NCBI GenBank assembly: GCA_951813615.1
Contig: OX638377.1
Span: 3,808,599 to 3,872,598, forward strand
DNA from: an uncultured Latescibacterota bacterium
GTDB lineage: Bacteria > Latescibacterota > UBA2968 > UBA8231
DNA: 64,000 nucleotides
Direction of reading: 5' to 3'
Below are positions 50,131 to 59,519 of this stretch, piece after piece. The notes under the pieces are model-generated. The model made no database searches, had not been told where the DNA came from, and saw nothing but the letters and a program-made list of their open reading frames with translations. The translations under genes were made by a program, and so were the position numbers. Every line of letters starts with the position of its first letter. Positions within the stretch are counted from its first letter, which is position 1.

Positions 50131-51801
50131 ATGCATTTCTTCTTTTTTTTTCTCCTTATTTCCTCACGGCTCTTAGCTGTCGAAGAACGGGCAGTAGAAA
50201 GGCGAGTCCAGTTTGTGGATGTGGCGGAGGAGGTGGGAGTTGTGGCGCAGAACGTCTCCGGAGATAGCGAGCAGACGTACCTAGTCGACAGCATGATGGG
50301 CGGATCAGCCTTTTTTGACTACGATCAAGACGGCGATTTGGATTTGTACATCTTGAACGGATCTAGAGTGGTTGGCTTTCCAGACCAAGAGCACCCGCGC
50401 AATACCTTTTATAGAAACGAACGTGGTAAATTCGTCGATGCTACCGACGAAGCGAACTTGGGCGACGCAGGCTGGGGAATGGGATGCGCCGTCGCCGATT
50501 ACGACAACGATGGCGACTTGGACATTTACATAACCAACTACGGCAGGAACGCACTGTACGCTAACCAAGGCGACGGGACTTTTGTCGATGTGACCGAGTA
50601 CGCCCAAGTAGGAGACGAGCGATTCGGCACAGGATGCGCCTTCCTCGATTACGACAGCGACGGATATCTAGATCTGTACGTGGCCAACTACGTCGATTTC
50701 AAGCACTTTCTGCAGACTACTCCCAATAGGTCCTATATGTGGAAAGGTTTAAGGGTTCACTTCGGACCGCGCGGAATGAAGGGGGGCGGGGATATCCTAT
50801 ATCGCAATCAGGGCGACGGGACTTTTGCGGATGTGACCGTGGAGGCGCAGGTGGTGGACCAAGATAAGCTCTACGGTATGGGCGTGGTCGGCGGCGATTA
50901 CGACCGAGACGGCGATGTGGACATCTATGTGGCCAACGACACAGGGGCCAATTTCCTTTATCAGAACCAAGGCGATGGCACTTTTGCCGATATCGGCTGG
51001 ATGATCGGTGCTGCCTATGGCGAAAGCGGCGAGGCACAAGGCTGTATGGGGATTGCCTATGGGGATTACGACAACGACCTGTACCAAGACATATTAGTCA
51101 CCAACTTCTGGGAGCAGACCAATACGCTTTACCACAACGACCGCGGCACATTCTTTTCCGACCTCAGCTTTGACGCCGGCGTGGGCAAGGAGAGTTTCCA
51201 ATTTCTGGCTTGGGGCACCGAGTTTTTCGACTATGACAACGACGGCGATAAAGATCTTTTTGTCGCCAATGGCCACCTCTTTCCCCAATTGGACAGGGCC
51301 AACCTAGGCACGAGCTATGCCCAGACCAATCAACTCTTTGAAAATCTGGGCGACGGCACCTTTGTTGAAGTATCTCAGCTATCGGGGGAGGGCTTAGAGA
51401 TTAAAAAAGTGAGCAGAGGGGCTTCCTTCGGGGATTACGACGATGATGGGGATCTAGACATATTTGTCCTGAATATCAACGATCGCCCCACTTTGTTGCG
51501 CAACGACGGAGGCAATGAGAATAACTGGTTAATGGTCAAAACTATAGGGACTGGAAGCAATAGAGACGGCATAGGAGCTAGGATTGAGGTCCGCTGTGGA
51601 GGTCTCACGCAAAGCGCCGAAATCCGGAGTGGTGCTAGCTATCTTTCGCACAATGACTTGAGAGCTCATTTCGGCTTGGGGCAGAGAGAGGCCATAGACT
51701 TGCTGGTAGTACGCTGGCCAAGTGGCCTAGAAGAACGGTTTGAAAATCTCTCTGCCAATAGACTCGTGGTGCTGCAAGAGGGCGAGGGCATTGTCCACTA
51801 G
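50131..51801 (+). CDS. CRTAC1-type secreted protein: FG-GAP repeats and ASPIC/UnbV domain
   Basis: 556 residues with a signal peptide (FFFFFLLISSRLLA). VCBS/FG-GAP units start almost at once (FDYDQDGDLDLYI, DYDNDGDLDIYI, DYDSDGYLDLYV, DYDRDGDVDIYV, DYDNDGDKDLFV), each with a D-x-D-x-D-G calcium loop, and the C-terminal ASPIC/UnbV domain (IRSGASYLSHNDLRAHFGLG) closes it. It is shorter than the lipoprotein at 46283 because it lacks the TPR-like part. Third gene of the CRTAC1-TPR-CRTAC1 unit. Confidence 0.88.
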   Translation: MHFFFFFLLISSRLLAVEERAVERRVQFVDVAEEVGVVAQNVSGDSEQTYLVDSMMGGSAFFDYDQDGDLDLYILNGSRVVGFPDQEHPRNTFYRNERGKFVDATDEANLGDAGWGMGCAVADYDNDGDLDIYITNYGRNALYANQGDGTFVDVTEYAQVGDERFGTGCAFLDYDSDGYLDLYVANYVDFKHFLQTTPNRSYMWKGLRVHFGPRGMKGGGDILYRNQGDGTFADVTVEAQVVDQDKLYGMGVVGGDYDRDGDVDIYVANDTGANFLYQNQGDGTFADIGWMIGAAYGESGEAQGCMGIAYGDYDNDLYQDILVTNFWEQTNTLYHNDRGTFFSDLSFDAGVGKESFQFLAWGTEFFDYDNDGDKDLFVANGHLFPQLDRANLGTSYAQTNQLFENLGDGTFVEVSQLSGEGLEIKKVSRGASFGDYDDDGDLDIFVLNINDRPTLLRNDGGNENNWLMVKTIGTGSNRDGIGARIEVRCGGLTQSAEIRSGASYLSHNDLRAHFGLGQREAIDLLVVRWPSGLEERFENLSANRLVVLQEGEGIVH

Positions 51802-52087
51802 ATCAATAGTTTGTACACTTTTTGTGATTTCGGCCCAAGCACAGGCCATTATTTTCCTAAATATCTATAAATAAATAACTAGTGTCCTTTATATTGCGAA
51901 TTTTATAAAAACAATGATTTGCAAAATTAGCTTGATTTCCTAGCTCTATTTTTTATATGTTAATACATTCTCTCGCAGCTTCGCTTACCTCGCCACCAAA
52001 AAATTATTTGAAAGGAGAAGACAGAAAACCTCTTTAATCAACCAACCGCTCAAAAGCAGTTTTTTCACCAGGAAAGGATCTTGGGTG
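51802..52087. other. AT-rich intergenic region before the CBM9-like gene
   Basis: 286 bases, clearly richer in A+T than its surroundings, without a gene. A possible promoter, TTGATT (51932-51937), 16 bases, TATATG (51954-51959), would serve the downstream genes. AAAGGAG at 52012 has no start codon after it. Confidence 0.5.
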
Positions 52088-53014
52088 ATGAATAGAGCAA
52101 CGAGTTATAGCTTCTTGGCATTGAGTCTTGTCCTTTTTATTGTCGCTTCCAGTTCGGCTCACCTGCGGACAGACAGAAACTGGGCCGCCGTCCAAGTGCC
52201 TATTGGCGTCGATGGCATACGAGATGTCCAGATGGATGGGGACATAGGCGAATGGGACAACGTACCTTCGGTCTTCTGGGTGACCCATGAAGATCTGATC
52301 GAGACCGTCACCGGCACCCAAGGGGATCCCGACCCTTCCAATCTAGCCGAGCGCATCATTTTCGGCTGGAGTCCAGTGACCAATATTTTGTATTTCATGG
52401 AGGAACGGTTCGACGACCTCTTTTACGGGACCATCGAAAATAATTTCGATACAGTCGAGGTGACCTTGGACTTCGACCACAGCGGCGACGCCATCTTCCA
52501 GAATGTACAATCGGCGGATTTGGATCCGGAAAGGTGGGAAGGGGCCCTATCCCAGAACTACCGCTACCAGCTACATCAAGAAAATCACATGTGGCTCTGG
52601 GGCGGAGCTCCGTGGGCTGGAGTCGAGCCTTATGCCGGTGCCAAATGGAGTTTTGAGGGCGATATCAACGGCGGGGCCGGAACCCTGTTCATGGAGATGT
52701 GGTTCACTCCCTTCGACGATTTGCCCACCAGTTCTGCGGGCATAGATGACGAAGATGTGATCGTCCACACTATGCAGGCAGGCGAAATCATGGGTATTGG
52801 TTTTGCCGTTCAGGACGATGACAACGGTGCCGAAGGCACGTATAACGGCTACTGGACCAATAGCGGCGACACGGAAATCTACTTCAAAGCTACCGCTATG
52901 GTTGACTATGTCCTACTCCCGTTTGATGAGAGCATCTGGGTAGCGGGTGAAGACGTGGGCACTGCCGTCGAGTCGGATAGCTGGGGAAACATCAAGGCGA
53001 GTTTTTCCCGCTAA
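52088..53014 (+). CDS. Secreted protein with CBM9-like (DOMON-type) domain
   Basis: 308 residues from the ATG at 52088; GTG at 52085 is adjacent. AGGAAAGGAT lies upstream. Signal peptide (residues 1-25) and a single beta-sandwich domain with MDGDIGEWDNVPSVFW, the I-D-G-x-x-x-x-W motif of family 9 carbohydrate-binding domains, and VEVTLDFDHSGDA. It likely binds a sugar or a haem-like ligand at the surface. It ends with a strong terminator, so it is a separate unit. Confidence 0.72.
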   Translation: MNRATSYSFLALSLVLFIVASSSAHLRTDRNWAAVQVPIGVDGIRDVQMDGDIGEWDNVPSVFWVTHEDLIETVTGTQGDPDPSNLAERIIFGWSPVTNILYFMEERFDDLFYGTIENNFDTVEVTLDFDHSGDAIFQNVQSADLDPERWEGALSQNYRYQLHQENHMWLWGGAPWAGVEPYAGAKWSFEGDINGGAGTLFMEMWFTPFDDLPTSSAGIDDEDVIVHTMQAGEIMGIGFAVQDDDNGAEGTYNGYWTNSGDTEIYFKATAMVDYVLLPFDESIWVAGEDVGTAVESDSWGNIKASFSR

Positions 53015-53044
53015 GGAGAACACGTAAGAGAAAACGAGCAGTTT

Positions 53045-53074
53045 GGGGGCGAGGTTTTCTTCGCCCCCTTTTTT
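53045..53074 (+). terminator. Strong intrinsic terminator
   Basis: Perfect 8-bp stem GGGGGCGA/TCGCCCCC with an 8-base loop and six T. It separates the CBM9-like gene from the FlgD-Ig paralogue cluster. Confidence 0.9.
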
Positions 53075-53098
53075 AATAGTCCTGCCAAAGGATTGGGT

Positions 53099-55048
53099 AT
53101 GCTCTCACCTAAGTCAATAGGGTTCCTTTTACTCGCGTTGCTAGGTATCGGCCTCTGCCCTCAAAATGTCTCCGGCGTGGTCATTTATAGAATTGGCACG
53201 CCTTTTTCAACAACAGAAAAAGACAGCCTTGCAAGTCTCGGCATCGATTTCAGGGAAATCGAATGGTCCGTCTCCCAATTGCAGGATGGCCTCGATCTGG
53301 ACTCTTTGCCGGCGGGTTCACTGCAACCCAACTACTTTGATGAGGACGAAGACATCGCCGCGACCCTATTGAGCAGAGGTGGCTGGGTACGGGTGCGGCT
53401 TTTCGCCAATCAAAATCAACTGATTGGACAGGTACTGGTCGATGGCGATCCGACTACGGGCCTCACGTGGCCAGCCGTAGCTCCAGAGAGCTTTCAGGTG
53501 GGCACCTCGCGGACCCTCAGTGAACAATTGACTTTTGATTTAGGCGGGCGATTTCTCATCCGGGAAGTGAGATTTCGCCCTCTGGCGGAAAAGCCAGAGC
53601 ACTTTGTGGAGCGGCTCTCCATTGGCACTCGCGATGAGAGGCTGGTCAATATCGGTAACAGAATGTCCAATTTCCCGACCGTAGCCGAAGTAAAAGAAAA
53701 TACCGAACCTGAAGTCAGCGTGATTTTAGACCCGCCGCTATCGACTCAAACGGTCCAACTGCTGATTTTTCGCGACACACCCAAGGAAATAGGGCTCGCC
53801 GATTTTGAACTCTACGGCGGTGGTTTCGTAGCCCGAGCCTCGTATGAGTCCGAAGTAGTCGATCTGGGCGGCCTAGCCAGTTGGGGCGAGATTCGCTGGT
53901 CGGGCCGACAAGATACGGACGCCCGGGTCGATATCCGCACTCGGACGGGCGCAGACCCACATCCCGACATTTTTTGGCAACTGCGACCCGAGCAGCGGGA
54001 CAGCGTGCAATTTCGCGATGGCGGTGGCGACTTGACCCTGAGCGAATACAAGCGCCGCTACAGCAAGCTGCTCGATGTTCTCAAGCCGGTAAAACCCCAA
54101 GATAGAGTGAGCCCCGATACGGAAAACTGGAGTTTCTGGTCCAGCCCCTACCTGTTTGAAAACTCGGGGACCAGCATCGTTTCCCCTAGTCCCCGCCAAT
54201 TTTTACAACTCAAAGTGGACTTCTCTTCTACTATCGAGGACGGAGGCAAGATCGATTATGTCGAGTTCAAGGCCTCAGTGCCACCGGCCGTGCACGGCTT
54301 AGTGGGAGAGATTTTCCCGGTGGATACCCAAGTGGGGCAAGCGACTCATTTCACTTACTTCATCCGGCCGACCATCCGGGCCGGCGACACGGGCTTTGAC
54401 GGCGTGGAGATTTCCACGCCCTCGGGAGTGAGTTCAGTCGATTCGCTACGCATAGACGGCATCAACTACAACGACTTTATCTGGGCAAAAACCGCGGATG
54501 GCTTGGGTTTTGAGATCAACTTTCCGCGCAAGCTGGAGCCGACCGACAGCGGAGCCCTGATCGAGGTGGTGTTCAATGCGCCGGTACTGCGGGAAGTGGG
54601 CACGCTGTTTACTGGTAAGGTGTTCAATAGCGCCGAGCCGAACGAGGTGCGCCAGCGTATTAATCCGGGCAACGCTGCCGACGAGATCGAGAGCGACGGG
54701 ATTGCAGTGAAAACATTGCTGAGCAACTCACTGGTATTTGCACCACAGATTGGGCCCAATCCCTTTACGCCCAATGGCGATGACATCAACGACGTAGCGA
54801 ACATTTCCTATAAGCTCTTGCGGGTAACATCTCAGGTTCCGGTCTCCGTAGAAATCTTCAACCTGTCCGGTCGACTAGTTAAGCAAATATACGCCGGGGA
54901 CATTCCCATCGGAGAGTACTCCCACTCTTGGGATGGGACAGACCACTCCAACCGGCTGGTCCCCCCGGGACTATACTTATATCGAATAGCGGTAGACATC
55001 CAATCGGAAGAGGGCATCAAGAGCGGCGTTATCGCCGTGGCTTATTAA
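53099..55048 (+). CDS. Secreted surface protein, FlgD-Ig-like C-terminus (paralogue 1)
   Basis: 649 residues from the ATG at 53099, after AAAGGAT. Signal peptide to about residue 28. Middle motifs shared with its two neighbours and with 415-3069: WGEIRWSGR and DIRTRTGADP, NWSFWSSPY with SPSPRQFLQ, and VGEIFP. The last 85 residues contain IGPNPFTPNGDDIND, FNLSGRL and PPGLYLYR, the FlgD-Ig-like end. First of three tandem paralogues; 37 bases before the next. Confidence 0.83.
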   Translation: MLSPKSIGFLLLALLGIGLCPQNVSGVVIYRIGTPFSTTEKDSLASLGIDFREIEWSVSQLQDGLDLDSLPAGSLQPNYFDEDEDIAATLLSRGGWVRVRLFANQNQLIGQVLVDGDPTTGLTWPAVAPESFQVGTSRTLSEQLTFDLGGRFLIREVRFRPLAEKPEHFVERLSIGTRDERLVNIGNRMSNFPTVAEVKENTEPEVSVILDPPLSTQTVQLLIFRDTPKEIGLADFELYGGGFVARASYESEVVDLGGLASWGEIRWSGRQDTDARVDIRTRTGADPHPDIFWQLRPEQRDSVQFRDGGGDLTLSEYKRRYSKLLDVLKPVKPQDRVSPDTENWSFWSSPYLFENSGTSIVSPSPRQFLQLKVDFSSTIEDGGKIDYVEFKASVPPAVHGLVGEIFPVDTQVGQATHFTYFIRPTIRAGDTGFDGVEISTPSGVSSVDSLRIDGINYNDFIWAKTADGLGFEINFPRKLEPTDSGALIEVVFNAPVLREVGTLFTGKVFNSAEPNEVRQRINPGNAADEIESDGIAVKTLLSNSLVFAPQIGPNPFTPNGDDINDVANISYKLLRVTSQVPVSVEIFNLSGRLVKQIYAGDIPIGEYSHSWDGTDHSNRLVPPGLYLYRIAVDIQSEEGIKSGVIAVAY

Positions 55049-55085
55049 TTTTTAATCGCCCCCCAGATAAGGGAGACCCAATGCC

Positions 55086-57731
55086 ATGACATGGCAGAAA
55101 ACATTCAAGCTGGTAAGCACGAGCTTGGTCTGCCTCCTAGGTAGTCTGATCCTAGGCGACGTGGCTTGGGGGCAAGAGGGCTTTTCTATCCAGGACGGCG
55201 CGGCTGTCATCGAGTCTAGTGATCACTGGACTCGTTGGCAGTCGGTGGCAAAGACCATCCAGATCACCGCGGAGGGCGTAAAACCAGCCTTTATACGCAA
55301 AAGCACCAAGATCGAAGTGGATGGTGCTGAACAGGTAGTCCCCGGCATTAACGCGGTTTTGAATGCCTCCGAGTTCGGCGGCGGGGTATGGGAGGCCGGC
55401 TCCAATCGCTTGAGCGCAGAAAACCTCATGGACGGCAGGCTGGACACCTACTGGGAGCCGGATACTTCCACCCCCCTTAGGGATTGGTGGGTGCAAATCG
55501 ATTTAGGGCGGGCCGTATCGGCCAATAAGATCGTTCTCAAGTTTGTCGGGGAGGATTTGGGGGACCCCTTTCTCCAATTCAAGGTCCTTACCTCTCAGGG
55601 TGAGACGATCATCGGGCCGCTGGTGTATAGGAAACGCTTCTCAACAAACAAGCCTATCAAGAATGAACGGGTCTTTGAAGTCGATCTGACCAACCAGTTG
55701 CCCACCAAATGGCCACAGGTGCGTGGGGACTTTACCGGCGATGTAATCAGATTCGTCTCGGTCGGCGTCACGGACAGCGACTTTGGCAAGGCCAGACAAG
55801 TTTCCCAGTCCGCTTACGAGGATCTCGACCCCGACCAACGGGGCGATATAGAATACTTCCGCCGAGAAACCTCGGGCAGGCTAAGATTGTTGGAGGGACG
55901 CGAAGATTGGGAGGCGTTGGCCGGTGGGGACAGTCAAGGGCCTGTCGTCTATTATCGCCGCGAGTTGCCTCGATTGGCGGAAGTGGAAGTCTGGTCCATC
56001 GGCGACAATATCGGCATTGGCGTGCTGGAGCGGGGTGGCAAGGTGACAAGTTGGGAAAACAACGGGGCTGAGGGTGTGGTGGTAGACGGAGTAATCTATA
56101 GCGTAGATAAGGCGTTGTACTGGCCCGCTCAAGGGGGGTACAATCCCGATAGACTGCTGCCTTCGCAGCCGCCCGATGTCGAGCGTGCCTTAGTGGTGGA
56201 TCTGGGAGGGGCCTTCTTCTTGGACAATATCCGCGTGCTCCAAGCCAGCAGTAGCCCCCCCGGGCCTTTCCGTGCCTACCGCCTTGAAGTCTCAGATGGC
56301 TCCACCAATGCCGGCGGGAGTCTGGCTTGGAAGACAGTAGGTTCGATCGATCATATCAATGGGAATGAATCGTACCACGATTTTAAGTTCCCGCTCGCCA
56401 AAGCCGAGCACTTTTCTTTTACCTATAAGCTCCATGTAAGGGCCGGCCGCCATGGCTTGTCAGAGATTCAGTTTTTCGGTGAAGGATACATGCCCGAGGC
56501 CCGGATCGAATCGGTCTTTGACGGCCCTTCGGCTTTCATAGAATTGGGGGCCACTCCCCAAAATTTGGCGTCTATAGAGTGGGATGCGGATACACCACCG
56601 GGTACGGATATTATTCTTCAGACCCGGACCGGCAATACGGTCAAAACTGCTACGCTCTACTACAAAAAGAACGGTGAGTTGTTTCCGGGCACCGAAGAAG
56701 AAGCAGCGGAAGCGCACGCTACGGACAAAAAGTTCTTTGGGGATGCCTCTGTTGGGCCCGTTGTTACCCAGACCAACCCGGGCAGCGATTGGAGCAGTTG
56801 GAGTCAACGCTATTTCAATTCGGGAGACAAAATCACCTCGCCGAGTCCGCGTAAATTCGTCGCTATTCAGGCGACCTTTCTCACGGACAATCCCCTCGTG
56901 GCCGCTACACTGCGCTGGGTGAAACTCAACTTTGTAGCGCCAGTCGCTAAAACAATTGTTGGCGAAGTGCTGCCCCCTCAACTCGAGACGATTGGCGCTG
57001 AGCAATCGTTTTCCTATTTCGTCCGCACGACCTTCGAGCCGGCCAACGAGGGTTTTGACGAGATTCTCATTGAAGCTCCCTCTAGCGTCAAAATGAAATT
57101 CCAGCAAGCCCACCTGAGCCTCACAGGGCAACCGACTCAAACCTATACCGCTCAAAGCGAGGGATTTGAGGTCGTGTCTGATGATTCCGATTCGCTTTGG
57201 GTGCGTTTGCCTACTCCCATCAAGGGCGGGGCCGCGTTGGTCGAGCTCCAGTTTGCGGCGACCATATTCGATTTTACCACATTCTTCAATGGCTCTATCG
57301 GCCATTCTTCCATTCCCCATTCGTGGCAAAGAGTGGATCCGGGCGATGCAAACGAGATCACAGATAGCGAAAAAACCGTGATCCTAGCCCTTGAAAGAGG
57401 AGCAGTACTGGGGGATATCGAAGTTAAAAATAAAATCTTCACCCCTAACGGCGACGGTATCAACGATGATATGGCTGTGAGTTTTTCACTCATGCGGGTG
57501 AAGGCATCAACGCCGTTACAGGTGCAAATATACGATCTAGGTGGGCGTCTCGTTCACCAACTACGCGAAGAGTACATAACTACGGGACGGCATTCCGTGG
57601 TCTGGACCGGAGTCGATAACTCCGGAGCTTTGGTGCCTCCTGGCATATATGTGCTGAGGATCGACACTACGGTCGATTCAAAATCGAGTAGAAATACCTC
57701 AGACTACCGCTTAGTACATGTCTCCTATTGA
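55086..57731 (+). CDS. Secreted surface protein, discoidin-like and FlgD-Ig-like (paralogue 2)
   Basis: 881 residues. GGGAG precedes the ATG at 55086. Signal peptide to about residue 30. Residues about 90-210 fit an F5/8 discoidin domain (SAENLMDGRLDTYWEP, WVQIDLGRAVSANKIVL), and a second one may lie near 355-465 (ALVVDLGGAFFLDNIRVLQAS). The shared middle follows (DWSSWSQRY, TSPSPRKFVAIQ, VGEVLPP). The C-terminus has FTPNGDGINDDM, YDLGGRL and PPGIYVLR. It overlaps the next gene by 14 bases. Confidence 0.85.
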   Translation: MTWQKTFKLVSTSLVCLLGSLILGDVAWGQEGFSIQDGAAVIESSDHWTRWQSVAKTIQITAEGVKPAFIRKSTKIEVDGAEQVVPGINAVLNASEFGGGVWEAGSNRLSAENLMDGRLDTYWEPDTSTPLRDWWVQIDLGRAVSANKIVLKFVGEDLGDPFLQFKVLTSQGETIIGPLVYRKRFSTNKPIKNERVFEVDLTNQLPTKWPQVRGDFTGDVIRFVSVGVTDSDFGKARQVSQSAYEDLDPDQRGDIEYFRRETSGRLRLLEGREDWEALAGGDSQGPVVYYRRELPRLAEVEVWSIGDNIGIGVLERGGKVTSWENNGAEGVVVDGVIYSVDKALYWPAQGGYNPDRLLPSQPPDVERALVVDLGGAFFLDNIRVLQASSSPPGPFRAYRLEVSDGSTNAGGSLAWKTVGSIDHINGNESYHDFKFPLAKAEHFSFTYKLHVRAGRHGLSEIQFFGEGYMPEARIESVFDGPSAFIELGATPQNLASIEWDADTPPGTDIILQTRTGNTVKTATLYYKKNGELFPGTEEEAAEAHATDKKFFGDASVGPVVTQTNPGSDWSSWSQRYFNSGDKITSPSPRKFVAIQATFLTDNPLVAATLRWVKLNFVAPVAKTIVGEVLPPQLETIGAEQSFSYFVRTTFEPANEGFDEILIEAPSSVKMKFQQAHLSLTGQPTQTYTAQSEGFEVVSDDSDSLWVRLPTPIKGGAALVELQFAATIFDFTTFFNGSIGHSSIPHSWQRVDPGDANEITDSEKTVILALERGAVLGDIEVKNKIFTPNGDGINDDMAVSFSLMRVKASTPLQVQIYDLGGRLVHQLREEYITTGRHSVVWTGVDNSGALVPPGIYVLRIDTTVDSKSSRNTSDYRLVHVSY

Positions 57732-59481
57732 TCTTCTGCGGTCCGCGAGGAACAGGTTGCACAAACCACCTTTAGTCAGGACAGCGCTATTAGCGTTCTC
57801 TTGTCTATCACAGGGACTTGTACCGACCCAAGGCTATGGAGAGACGATCGTCATTGGCGGCGGGCCAGGTACCCTAGCGTGGGATGACCATTATTCCGAG
57901 ATATCGGTTATCGACTTTGACACCAATCCCGGCCAGATTCAGCCTGCTCAGACAGGTCCCGAAGACAATATCGTCCTGAAAACATTCGAAAGAGGAGGGG
58001 CCGTAACGTCGCCCAATGCGAGAATAATACTCGAAATATCCTCGAGTCTTTTGCATGAACAATTAGCGCATATGGTCAGTGGCGATACGACCAAGGCTTT
58101 CGAAGTGAAGGGTGGTTCCCCTACAGGCGTTATATTCAGGATAGATTTGGGCGAGCGCTTCGGGGTCAATCGGATCAAGTTTTTCCCGCGCAAGGGATTT
58201 GAAGAGTTTTTCCTGAAAGGCTATGAACTGCTGCTAAACGACGGCAGCGAGGAGCAGAAAACCCTAGCTGGGACGCCGGATTTCAAGGTTTTTAAAACCG
58301 AGGTCCGCAACCTCAAGCCAACTGTTGACCTAGACGTCCCCCTGCAGTTTGTTCGTTTCATAGAAGTGAAACAACTAGTACGCGGGGAGTGGGAGATTGA
58401 CGAGTTTCAAGTCTTTGGTGCGGGTTTCGCCTCTACGGCATCGTATACCTCAAGCGTCTTTGATCGAGAGCAGCCCGCTATCTTTGGCGACATAACATGG
58501 GCCAGGGGAAGCATCGGCGAACCAACGAAAACAGATGCTGTCCTATTGACTCGGAGCGGCAACACACCGGATCCCAGCGATTCGCTGTCTTGGAGCGCTT
58601 GGTCCTCCCCCTACCCTGCCGGAGTCCGCACGGCTATTGAATCACCAGCCCCGCGTCGTTTTTTCCAGTTCCATTTACTCCTTAAAACCAGCGATATCCT
58701 AGCAGCGGCGACAGTTGATTCCCTCGCCTTTGAGGTGTCTCCTTCCCTAGCAGACTCGCTGGTGGGCGAGATATGGCCCCAAAGTGCTCTGATTGGGCAG
58801 AACACCCTTTTCACCTATGCCGTGAGAACCGTCAACAGCCGCGGCTTCAACCGTCTCGCACTAAAGACTATGGCACCGGTAGATGTAGTGCGCTCCGTTC
58901 AAATAGACGGAATCGATGTCGAATGGGAAAAGACAGATACAGAAGACGGGGTCCAAATTAGCTTCCCCCGGATTGTGGGGAACCGCACTTTGCGAGTGGT
59001 CTTTGAGAACGTGGCTTTGCAGTACAACACCTTTTTTGCCGGCAGAGTCTCCGATGGCCAACAACCGGACAACCTGCCTCAGGTAGTCACCGAGGGAGAT
59101 GCAGCCTCTGATTTTGAGGCCCAGGGCGATGACCTCTCGGTTGAGATTTCGGTGGGCAAAAACCTCATTCATTCGATGAAAGTGGCTCCCGTCCCTTTTA
59201 CTCCCAACGGCGATGGCCTAAATGATGAAGTCTTGGTGACCTACGACATCGTCAACCTGACGGGTGGTGCTTTGGTTTCAGTGGAGATATACGATCTTTC
59301 TGGAAGACGTGTAAAGGCGATCTATTCAGGCTTGGATCCCAGTAGGAGATACCAAAAGGCTTGGGATGGAACGGACGAGAGCGGTGCCAAAGTGCTACCC
59401 GGAATCTATTTGGTACGAGTGGAAATTGATGCAGATTCAGGGTCCGAGAGTAAGACGAAAATTGTCCCAATAGTCTATTAA
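57718..59481 (+). CDS. Secreted surface protein, FlgD-Ig-like C-terminus (paralogue 3)
   Basis: 587 residues; the ATG at 57718 lies inside the previous gene, so translation is probably coupled, as no ribosome site is evident. Signal-like hydrophobic segment at about 20-40. Shares VFRIDLGERFGVNRIKFFP-type discoidin features, then SLSWSAWSSPY, APRRFFQF, LVGEIWP, and VQIDGIDVEW. The C-terminus has FTPNGDGLNDEV, YDLSGRR and LPGIYLVR. Confidence 0.83.
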   Translation: MSPIDLLRSARNRLHKPPLVRTALLAFSCLSQGLVPTQGYGETIVIGGGPGTLAWDDHYSEISVIDFDTNPGQIQPAQTGPEDNIVLKTFERGGAVTSPNARIILEISSSLLHEQLAHMVSGDTTKAFEVKGGSPTGVIFRIDLGERFGVNRIKFFPRKGFEEFFLKGYELLLNDGSEEQKTLAGTPDFKVFKTEVRNLKPTVDLDVPLQFVRFIEVKQLVRGEWEIDEFQVFGAGFASTASYTSSVFDREQPAIFGDITWARGSIGEPTKTDAVLLTRSGNTPDPSDSLSWSAWSSPYPAGVRTAIESPAPRRFFQFHLLLKTSDILAAATVDSLAFEVSPSLADSLVGEIWPQSALIGQNTLFTYAVRTVNSRGFNRLALKTMAPVDVVRSVQIDGIDVEWEKTDTEDGVQISFPRIVGNRTLRVVFENVALQYNTFFAGRVSDGQQPDNLPQVVTEGDAASDFEAQGDDLSVEISVGKNLIHSMKVAPVPFTPNGDGLNDEVLVTYDIVNLTGGALVSVEIYDLSGRRVKAIYSGLDPSRRYQKAWDGTDESGAKVLPGIYLVRVEIDADSGSESKTKIVPIVY

Positions 59482-59519
59482 TTATTCCCATTTTACCTGA
59501 AAGCTAGGGTGGAACTCTC

